From Labia minor (taxonomy: Eukaryota; Arthropoda; Insecta; Dermaptera; Spongiphoridae), in NCBI GenBank assembly GCA_963082975.1, contig OY720345.1:55224528-55288527 (forward strand): 64,000 bases of DNA, given 5' to 3'. A program made the position numbers and the translations under genes. How positions within the stretch are numbered: the stretch's first letter is position 1; the number at the start of each line of letters is the position of its first letter. Below are positions 54,780-64,000 of the stretch, piece after piece. The notes under the pieces were generated by a model that saw only the letters and a list, made by a program, of their open reading frames with translations, did no database searches and was not told the DNA's origin.

Positions 54780-57700
54780 ATTTATACTAATATTTTTCAA
54801 TTGATTGAGTAAATTCAAGTTTTGTAGATCTCTTTTGAATCAATTTATGGATTTGTGAAAAATTTATTTTATTAATAATTATTTTTATCTTTAAGTTTAT
54901 ATATTGATTATAAATTTCTAATTAATTATTTGATTATTCCTATATTAATATAAATTTTAAAAATAAAAAAATGATAATCTATATCTGACTTTATTTTATT
55001 TTAATTTTTTTCCTAATGATATCTTTAATTAACTTTTTCTATTACTTTAATCATATAATATTTTTAACAACAATTACAACATACATCATTCTCTGTCTGG
55101 TCAGAGGAAATAACAACAAAACCCCTCTATCAAATAATTAAATAAATTAAAAACTTTTCATTATTAATTAATTAAGAGAGAATTCTAGTAATTTATTATT
55201 TATTAATTAATATAAATCAATTGAGGTTCAATTAAGTGGCCAAATTACATCGGCGGTCTTCCCTCTCTTTCATTCTGTAAACATTGCCGCTACCACCCCT
55301 TCACCTCTCTCTCTCTCTTTCTCTCATACACCCTATTTAGCACTCTAATACTTGTCCCCTATTGAATGCAGTAAATCACTATAGATTATTATTGGCCATT
55401 CAATACACATTTAATAAATAATAATAATATAGCATAAGCAAAACTGGGTCACAACTTGACAGTAAAACTCTCAATAAATAATATGCCTAGTTAAAATCTA
55501 TTACATTTCTAAACAGGACATTTTAGGATCATGATTCTTTAGTTTATATTCTCAATTAATTTTTAATTTTGTTTGTCCGTCGTTAGGGTTGAAATTCCAG
55601 ATGTCATTTATGTTATTACAAATGAATGGCATCTGACCAAACTGGCAATGCTATTTCAATGATTTGTGTATATGTATTTACACTATTTTACTATTAAAGT
55701 ATTTATTTGAGATTAACTAGAAAAGAAATAAAATAAATATAAAATTTTTTTATAAAATAACGTTTTTCCAATGGACTAAAAAGAATAAAATAATTTTTCT
55801 ATATGCTTGACAAAGTTTATGGATGAATTGCTTAATATTCAACGAAAAACGTTGTGTGCATTTAGTTTTCTTCTATACCTTCTAGGGATCAATTGAAATA
55901 TCTATAACAATTTTCAAAAGTCTATCTCAATAAGAAGTCGATGAAAAATCGATTTCAATTTGTCAAAAGAGCGAACAGTCAGACACCGGGACAGACACCG
56001 GACAGACACCGGGACAGACAGACGCCAAGTGTGAAGTTGAGAAAAACGTTATAATAATAAAAAAACCAATTGATAACCAATCCACTTGAAAAAACCAATC
56101 CAAGTCTGTTATTCGATTTTATTTCCAACAAATTTAGGGTTATTATTCACTTACCTAAAATTTACGCTTACATTTTTATCAATACATGAAAGGACTAAAC
56201 TAAAAATGATATTATTATGTTTTATAAATTTATATAGAGAAGACTGTCTTATATTTATGTTTTATTCAAAATTGAATTATTTTTTTTTCATATATGAAGA
56301 GTGGAAATTCAATTTTACTTGATAATATTGGACCGATTTTCCGCATTAAATTTAATCTCTTCTTCAAAAAAAAAATCATATGATTGAATAAGTAAAAAAA
56401 GAACATGAAAAAAAATTATATTGAGGTGGTTATATTTGTAGGGGGTGGGGGAAGGGGGTCTGGAGGATAGAATTTAATTAAAACATTTTTCGAAGGGCTT
56501 TATTATCTTGTATTTCTAATCCCACAAAAATGAACTATGGATGTCGGGTGTTGCGTGTGGTAGGGGCTTCTCGGAGGGGGAGGGGGAGGAGAGAAGGAAA
56601 GGGATAGAAAAGAATAAAAAGTTAGAAAAAGACAAAGATCAAGACAGAGAGAGAAAGAAATTATTTTAAATTAAAACCTCTTTCAAGGAAGTTACATCAT
56701 AATCTTCATCATCATTATCATTATCATCATCATCATCATCATTATAATCATGACTGACGTCACTCACCAAACCTCCCTCCCCCCCTCTCTTCTCCAACTC
56801 CTCACACCCATCTGCTTCTCCTCTGTTCATTATAAAATATTAAAGTAGACTCTTTTCATCATTAATTTTAATATTCGACTAACCTTCTTCTTCACATCGC
56901 ACCCCGTTTAGTCTCTTCATCTCAAAACCTCAAACTTATAATTATAATAATACTCGGTTTATCTTCTTTTATTTATCTAATCAACTCTTCAACAGAAAAC
57001 GAATATAAACGAGAATTAAATTTCTTTTTTTAATTCTAATAAATATATGTATATTATATTATATGATATATATAAATTATATTATTATATATATTATTAT
57101 ATTCAATATTCATGCAGCTAAATTAAAATTTATATTTTCATCCCCTATTATTTTTTAATTATCTTTTTATTTAAATAATAAATTTAATTATAATCTAAGA
57201 TGATTATCTCATCATCATTTTATTCATACGATACCATTTTATAACTCATATATATATATAAATTACAATTAATTTTAAATAGGAATATATATATATTATA
57301 TGTTGAATTAAGAATTCCTTCTACTTAATTATTTAATATTCGTATATACTATTATATATAATATTACCAAATAAAATCATTGCACATCTGATAGAGCTTA
57401 AAAAAAATTAAAAAATTAGAAATATCATTTTTTCATAAGAAAATTATTTTTGAAATTATCAGTCGTTCAAAACAATCATCTATTTTTCTTGAAATAAATA
57501 AAATAAATTATCAATTATAACAATTATTTGGATTAAAAGTTTTCTTTTATAGTTTTTTTTTAAATTTATAAAATTAATAAAATAATAATTTTTTGGGTGT
57601 TCCAATCCAGTTGTAGATGGTCCATATTTAAGGCAATTCATCTAAGAATGACAAGATATGTTGACTTATTTGTATATTTGAAAGAGTCCAAATACAGTTC

Positions 57701-58129
57701 TTCTTTATTTGTTGTGATTACTGTGTAAGTAAGTGAAATGGCATAACTATTTCATACTTATTCATGCCTATTCTAACTACAAAATCCACATTAATATCCA
57801 AAATAAAACAAACATCACACATACCCTAACAAAATTTCTCCAAACACCATCAACATTACCTAAAATCGATCTGTAAGTTAACTGAAAAAAGAAAAAGGTC
57901 ATGAATAATTTTACTTAGGAGTCTGAAAAATGGTGAAAGCTTTTATTTATTTTTATAATCCCAGTTTTTATAACTTTCATATTAATTGAAAATGAAAGTT
58001 TTAAAAATATGATACTATTAGTTTATTAGAATACTTCCATAAAAATGTTTTTCATTTATTATTTATATTTATATATTCAAATTTACAAAAAATTGCAAAT
58101 ACATAAAAAAGGAAAACGTAAAAAAATTA
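54780..58129. other. AT-rich stretch with simple-sequence islands
   Basis: 55235-55400 is a mixed-composition island (ACATCGGCGGTCTTCC, CTCTCT run, GGCCATTCAATACACA). 55977-56027 is a GACACCGGGACA minisatellite, followed by AAGTGTGAAGTTGAG. 56435-56660 is strongly G/GA-rich, and 56700-56760 is a CAT/CATCAT microsatellite. 56765-56960 is C/CT-rich. No gene is supported; the 78-codon frame at 56086 is compositional. Confidence 0.45.
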
Positions 58130-58185
58130 GCTGTGACCAGGCACAGAAATGACCGACGATTTGAAATAAATTAATTTTCATACAT

Positions 58186-58217
<32 letters not shown>

Positions 58218-58500
58218 ATCAAAGAATATATATATAATGTATATACGATAAGTATAAAAAAAAAAATTAAACTAAATTATATTACTCATCTTGGTTTTTA
58301 TTTTTAGTTTAATTACTCAATTATTAATTACTACTATTTTTAAGTGAAAAATTTCCGACAATGAATATGAAATTAATACTTTGTAAACTACCACTTCTGG
58401 TTTCCGGATATATACCACAAGTTGATGAATTCATGCTACTGATGCATTAAGTAAATATACCAAATTTTATCAAAATCCGTTATTAATCTTCCCCCTCCCG
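58130..58500. repeat. Repeat family D, partial copy 4
   Basis: Begins AGCTGTGACCAGGCACAG and GACCGACGATTTGAAATAAA (copy 1 left end). A TA microsatellite follows (58186-58213), and it resumes at about 58385 with CCACTTCTGGTTTCCGGATA and GATGCATTAAGTAAATATAC. Confidence 0.65.
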
Positions 58501-60177
58501 ATTTATAAAATATTATAAATTTATTACGTATATTGTTTATAATATTATATAAAGTTATTATTCAAAATGATTATCACTAGTTTTATAATACTAAGGTTTT
58601 AATTAAATTATAAGAATTATAGATTCTAATTAATTTTTTTTTTATTTTTTCAGGTAAGTTGCACCTTTTAATCGTTCTACATTTAGAAAGAAAAGGCTAA
58701 CAGGTAAATTATTTCTTTGATTTCAGTATTAATTTAAAAGAAATCTGATTTTAAATTTTTAAAATTTGAATATAGAAATTCAGTTTTTGATGTTCCATGT
58801 GCTTAAAATATTACTAATGAGAAAAAATTAAATATATTTTTCAAAATTTAGTTATTAAAAATCACTGTTGTAAGAATATGGTGCAATTAAAAAATTATTA
58901 CACTATTTTTATAAAAAAAAAATTCTCATTTATAACAGGATGTTAGAGTGTATGGAAACAATATCTATTTTTTATAATAAAAATATATAATTGAATATAT
59001 AATAAGATAATTGGAACTTTAATTCTATACCTACACTCTCTAATTATAGACGAGACAAAAAGCTTTCTTTATTCGTTTGTTTCTATTTTCTAAACATAAA
59101 ATGTCCCATAGATTTTGTATAAAATTTAATTCAAATATTTTTCTATAGTGAATCTGGGAGTATAAGTGAAAATTGTGATGATTAAACTATTTTTGAGTTA
59201 ATTTAAAATGTATTTTAAAAAAAGGAATTTTTTTTTATTTAATGTTGCACCCACCTCTCATTTTTCTCAATCTCCTAGGGGTTACTACCCTATCTCTTCA
59301 TCCTTCAGCCCTCCGGTATACGCTCTACCCCCTTCACTCCTCGCTTCTTTACTTTTCACACTGAGTCAACTTGTTTGATCTCGGATTTACTTTGAGATTT
59401 GAGTAGTTGTGAACATATGAAAAAAAAGAAGGAGAATATCCTGTGAAAGGGGTTGAGTGAGGGATTGAAAATATTAACTTCAAAAATAAAGAATATTCAA
59501 TTTTTAAAAAAGGTCTTTGAAATTGACTTAAAAAAAGGAAAAAAAATATCCTAAAAGTCTACTTTATATAAATATCAGAGATGATGGACGTCACACGGTG
59601 ACAGCTTTTTTTCATTATACTAACAGACAGGAAAGAAATAGTTCATTTTTATAATATTTGTGTCTTTTTTTTATTTTTTTATTGTTTATTTTTTGTAACT
59701 TTTCATAGACTGAAAGACATTCATATTTATATTTTACAATTTCGACTATCAATTTTATTCATAACGATTGGCTCATTAATAAATTTTCCCTATAATTAAA
59801 TTAAACATAAATTGAATGTTGATTATCATGAAACATAAGCTGTTGAATTCACTCTAGTCATATCATGTTATAGAATAATCGGCTCAAGATGCTACAAGAG
59901 GCAATAATAAATTTCTTAGCTTCTTGAAACTAATTAGTTTTATAATATCACAAAGTTGAGAAATTTGTGGTTGAAAGGTGAGATGATGATATTTTAGGGG
60001 AGACTTAAAAGAAAACGATAAAATATTGTGTTTTTATTTACTTATGTGATTTATTTGCATTAGGATATTTATAAAACATATAACAAAATCTACAACAAAC
60101 ATAGATGGAATATTAGAAGATCCATTGGTAATTTTGACAATTTTTATAAGTCGAGTAATTAGAATATTTTATGACAA
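58501..60177. other. AT-rich stretch, nothing coding
   Basis: A C/T-rich patch at about 59240-59360 and purine-rich stretches around 59420-59560. No frames of interest. Confidence 0.4.
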
Positions 60178-60239
60178 AATAAGCTGGAGGGTCTCCATTT
60201 GACTATCTCGAAAATTTGCATTAGATTAAATAATATATA

Positions 60240-60696
60240 TATATTTATATTTGCGTTTGGATCACGCAAAGCTCCCATATACAAGGGTATTGATGTTAAC
60301 TGTGCCCATATATGAATGTTAGGTATCATTCTCATCACAAACCATTGTTGCTTGAATAGGGTATTGATGTTAAGTGGGCCCATATATAATTGATTTTTAG
60401 GTATTAACTTTATTCTTCTTTTTGTCTGCTCGTGAAGATTCGGATCCTCCAGGTGGCGGGTGGATTGGTACCACCTGGAGTTATTCTCATCACGATCCAT
60501 TGTTGGTTATGGATGCTTGTTTTTGAAGTAGTCCTGCTGGTGCAGAGTTGTATAGAACCAGGGCTTGTCAGTTCCTGGAGCCGGAGGCAGCTGGTGTTAA
60601 ATTGAATTTATTAGAAAAATCCGTTCTTGGTTAGAATCGAACTCCGGCTTCTTGTGTAGAAGGTTGCCACGCTTCACACTCAGCCAAGCCACCTCC
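60240..60696 (-). repeat. Full-length tRNA-derived SINE
   Basis: On the minus strand it starts at 60696 with GGAGGTGGCTTGGCTGAGTG (A box at 60675-60686) and has the B box GGAGTTCGATTC at 60634-60645. A body of about 390 bp follows with internally repeated modules (GGGTATTGATGTTAA at 60285 and 60359; ATTCTCATCACAA and ATTCTCATCACGA about 155 bp apart) and an AT-rich tail. A duplicated target of at least 14 bp, TTAAATAATATATA, lies at 60226-60239 and 60697-60710. The A/B boxes, tail and long duplication identify a retroposed SINE; the 113-codon frame across it is not a gene. Confidence 0.85.
60420..60482. repeat. Hairpin in the SINE body
   Basis: CTCCAGGTGG and CCACCTGGAG form a perfect 10-base stem around a 14-base loop at about 60447-60480. 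Confidence 0.7.
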
Positions 60697-61431
60697 TTAA
60701 ATAATATATATTACATTTAAATTAAATTTAATTAAAATTAAATTATAAATTAAAATTAATAAATAATATTTATTAAACCAGTGCGTGTTTGGCTCTTTAT
60801 TGATGGCACCACGTCACGTGCTGGCGCGTGATTGCCAGTCAACGTGTTAAAAAATTAATTCCGGTACTTTCAGCGATTCAATCAAGCTTAAATTCTATAT
60901 ATAGCAGTTTTATACAATTTTTAATCATGTGAAAAACCATCAAACACATATCTTTATTTTTACAGTCACTTTAGAGGAAAATAAATCAAAACGTGGTAGG
61001 TAATGACTCTTTTCTGGTTGAGCTACTTATCTCAAAAGTTGATAAACTACGAATTTTGAATTATGTCCGTTTACCAAGTTTCATTATTCTAGCTCAAATC
61101 GTTTTTGCATAATCTTGTCTACATACACACATACACACACAGACATTTTTCTCAACCTTAGTGAAAATGACTCAGGAACCTTCAAAACGTATAAAAACAT
61201 CAAAATCTTGACATCGAAAATTTTCGTGATCGCAATACTATCTCAGGCGAGATATTAAAAAGAAAAACTAAAATGTATTACTATCAATTAAATCTGTTAT
61301 CAGGCCTTAAAGATAAGTGTGACTTACACCCGAAACGTCGGCATTAAAATATTGTATATGTAATAAAGAAAGAAAAAATAAATTGTTTTTTTTTTAATTC
61401 TACCTGACTGTTCCTCCCGATTCCTATAGAA

Positions 61432-64000
61432 CAGTGGTTCTTAAACTGTGGTCCGCGGACCCCTGGGGGTCCGCGAAGCCTTTACTGGGGGTCCGCGGTC
61501 CTCGGAAAAAAATCATCGTAAAAATATATACATATATAAATATTTAAAGTTCATTGTTTAACTATATCCTCCTAGAGAATTACGGCTATAATTTAATACT
61601 ATTAATAATACTATTTTATTTTATTAAATTGATAATTATGTCAATTAATTTTTTGTGAATAAATAAACATATATAAAAAACTATATATAAAATTTGAATT
61701 TTCATCCATTCATTCATTTAAAATCATTTTTCGATTGTTCCTTTAAAATAACCCCTCTTAGGGGCTCGGAAGGGGAGGCATATAAGGGAATTTTCTTTCA
61801 CTTTGTTATTGGGGAAAACCAGGGGAGGGGACAGTCTTACCCGGAAAAACCCAAATTGTCAGCGTCCACTCTGGGGTTTTAAACAGTTTTAAAGCAAATG
61901 TTAATTATAAGTTCATTTCTCAACGAGTTGTATCTTTAAATTATTTTTATTAATTTAATTAATTATAATTAAATTATAGCTAATAATAGTTTATTATAGC
62001 TAATAATTTTTTTTAATTTTTAGTGTAATTTGCATGATCATTATTTTATAAAAACACTAAACACATTTTGCAATTTCCCAGAAAGGCTGTTTTTGAGAGT
62101 AAGTATAAGTTAGTTTTATGAATAAAAAATATTTATTTTAATAATATTTTCGAATCAAATTACGAAATTAATAATATTTTAGAATCAAATTACGAAATTA
62201 ATAATATTTTAGAATCAAATTACGAAATATATTTATTATATAAATTAATATTCATTTAAAATGATATTAAATCATTTATTTAAAATGATTTAAAACATTT
62301 ATTAAAATGATTTAAAACATTCATTTAAAATGATATTAAAACATTCATTTAAAATCATATTAAAACATAGCTAGTAAATAATAATTCGTTATATTTATAT
62401 TATATTTATATTATATTTATATTATTGTAGTTCAATGTTAATAAATTACTCCATAAAATGGATCGTTGGCTACAAACTGGTTCAACACAGAAACGGAAAG
62501 AATCAGATGATGAGGCATCAACAGCAAACTCTACCAAGAAACGCAAAACTAGAAAATATTCGGATGATTATTTATCATTTGGATTTACTTATATTTGCAA
62601 CAATGATGTGGAAAGACCAGTCTGCGTTCTATGTCAGGAAAGTTTATCCAATGAAAGTATGAAACCTGCTAATCTCAGACGTCATTTACAAACAAAGCAC
62701 AGCGAGCATGTTAGTAAGTCTATCGAATTTTTTAAAATGAAAAAAGAAGAACTTAATTCAAGTCAGAAATTGATGGTAAAGACGGGATCTGGTGGTATGA
62801 GTAAGAAAGCAGTAATGGCATCATATGAAGTAGCTCTACTTATTGCTAAAGCAGGAAAGCCGCATAATATAGCAGAGCAATTAATTCTTCCTGCTACAAA
62901 AGTAATTACAAATATAATGTTAGGAACTAAAGCAGCAAACGATATAAATTTGATTTCATTATCAAATGATACGGTTAAGAATAGGATTGAAGACATGTCA
63001 TGTAATATAAAAGAAGAATTAATATCGAGAGTGCGCAAAAGTCACTATTACTCATTACAATTGGATGAAAGTACTGATGTCACTAATAATGCCAATTTGT
63101 TAGCTTTCATTAGATATGAGTTTGAAAATCAAATACAAGAAGATGTATTGTTTTGTGATTCACTACCTTCACGAACGACAGCTAATGACATATTTAACAG
63201 TTTGAATAATTTTATAACCGAAAATGAAATAGAGTGGCCAAAATGTGTTGGAATTTGCACTGATGGTGCTCGTGCAATGTCAGGTACAAGAACTGGATTG
63301 ATTGCTCTTATTGAAAATGTTGCGCCTCAGGTTGTTTGGAATCATTGCTGCATTCACAGAGAATCATTAGCAGCCAAAAATATGTCACCAGATTTGAAAA
63401 GAACATTAGACGAAGTAGTTAAAATTGTCAATTTCATTAAGGCTCGTCCACTTAATTCCAGAGTTTTTAAAATTTTGTGTGAGGAAATGGGTAGTCAACA
63501 TACACATTTATTATTACATACAGATGTACGTTGGTTGTCCCGCGGGAAAGTACTCATTCGCCTTTTTGAGCTTCGAGATGAAATACGATTGTTTTTAATA
63601 GATGCGCATTTTGAACTGACCGAATGTTTCAATGATTTTATCTGGTTAGCTAAGGTGGCTTACTTGACTGATATTTTTACAAAATTGAACGAACTTAATT
63701 TGAGCCTGCAAGGTACTGTTGTAAATATATTTAAAGTTGAAGATAAAATAGAAGCAATGATTAAAAAAATCGACTTGTGGTCGAAACGCATCCAGAACGG
63801 TGTATATGAGTCTTTTCCAACTCTCAATGATTTCATAGAAAGCTCCAGTGAAAAATTGCTTAATCAAACGCGTCAATTATTTGTTGAACATTTAATTACT
63901 TTGAAAAGCAACTTCAGGAAGTATTTTTCTACTCCTGATCCTTGCAATAACTGGATCAGAGATCCATTTAATATGGAAATTACAAATGCTAAACATTTAT
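61432..64000 (+). mobile_element. hAT DNA transposon, copy 3 (cut by window end)
   Basis: Starts CAGTGGTTCTTAAAC after CTATAGAA, the presumed 8 bp target copy. Collinear with copy 2, except that it has only one copy of the 55 bp leader repeat (about 61900-61954). It also has GTTTAAC in place of GTGTAAC near 61560 and three coding differences within view. Confidence 0.96.
62458..64000 (+). CDS. hAT transposase, copy 3 (partial, runs off the window)
   Basis: The first 514 codons are open with no stop. Visible differences from copies 1 and 2 are K286E (codon at 63313), L358R (63529) and T511A (63988). R358 restores DVRWLSRGK, the form usual in this family, so this copy looks closer to the active ancestor. 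The BED finger, D203, D269 and CCIH are present. The catalytic glutamate region lies beyond the window. Confidence 0.95.
   Translation, partial: MDRWLQTGSTQKRKESDDEASTANSTKKRKTRKYSDDYLSFGFTYICNNDVERPVCVLCQESLSNESMKPANLRRHLQTKHSEHVSKSIEFFKMKKEELNSSQKLMVKTGSGGMSKKAVMASYEVALLIAKAGKPHNIAEQLILPATKVITNIMLGTKAANDINLISLSNDTVKNRIEDMSCNIKEELISRVRKSHYYSLQLDESTDVTNNANLLAFIRYEFENQIQEDVLFCDSLPSRTTANDIFNSLNNFITENEIEWPKCVGICTDGARAMSGTRTGLIALIENVAPQVVWNHCCIHRESLAAKNMSPDLKRTLDEVVKIVNFIKARPLNSRVFKILCEEMGSQHTHLLLHTDVRWLSRGKVLIRLFELRDEIRLFLIDAHFELTECFNDFIWLAKVAYLTDIFTKLNELNLSLQGTVVNIFKVEDKIEAMIKKIDLWSKRIQNGVYESFPTLNDFIESSSEKLLNQTRQLFVEHLITLKSNFRKYFSTPDPCNNWIRDPFNMEITNAKHL

Larger units (their letters stand above)
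60178..61235. repeat. Repeat family E, copy 2, split by a SINE
   Basis: Left part 60178-60239 (CTGGAGGGTCTCCATTTGAC). The right part from 60697 matches 16690-17340 with few differences. The undisturbed copy 1 shows the pre-insertion arrangement. Confidence 0.8.

Noticed and set aside
60159..60500. 113-codon minus frame
   Set aside because: It crosses the edge of a SINE into repeat E, so the frame is accidental.

Overview
The window is very AT-rich eukaryotic DNA: poly-A/T tracts, TA, GACA, CATA and GA microsatellites, no operons, and transposon families typical of animals. The mix of hAT, mariner, Helitron, BEL/Pao, an RTE-like LINE and tRNA-derived SINEs points to an invertebrate, most likely an arthropod. 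This is inference from repeat families; no host gene identifies the species. I could not support a single intact host protein-coding gene. One possible host exon (20168-20413) and several GC-richer, CT/GA-flanked islands are the only candidates for host function. The window reads as a gene desert filled with mobile elements.

Layout. 1-220 is the end of a repeat (family B). 1738-5064 is a complete 3,327 bp hAT transposon (minus strand), followed by a SINE. 6675-7300 holds a hAT end and a mariner start. 7750-11746 is a Helitron carrying a captured LINE tail, with a 662 bp hAT inserted in it. 12.6-23 kb holds LINE tails, mariner fragments, short hAT elements and repeat E. 24.1-27.9 kb is a nested stack: LINE/Helitron, interrupted by a hAT, which contains repeat D, which contains another Helitron carrying the same LINE tail. 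28.9-32.5 kb holds a mariner miniature element, a full family B copy, and a repeat D copy split by a further hAT. 34515-39922 is a BEL/Pao retrotransposon with near-identical LTRs and a large in-frame deletion. 40-45 kb has a miniature mariner, a repeat D fragment, a small Helitron and GC-richer islands. 45174-48500 is a second complete copy of the hAT seen at 1738-5064. 49.5-54.8 kb has a long-TIR element, another short hAT and Helitron/LINE pieces. 55-60 kb is mostly AT-rich with purine/pyrimidine tracts. 60178-61235 is repeat E split by a full-length SINE. 61432-64000 is a third copy of the large hAT, cut by the window edge.

How the parts relate. Many insertions still have exact target-site duplications, and several have an uninterrupted paralogous empty site elsewhere in the window, so insertion order can be read directly. 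The large hAT copies are almost identical to one another. Copies 1 and 2 share a private amino-acid change and a 55 bp duplication that copy 3 lacks. The BEL element has one visible difference between its 576 bp LTRs. Both therefore look recently active. The mariners are all decayed or internally deleted.
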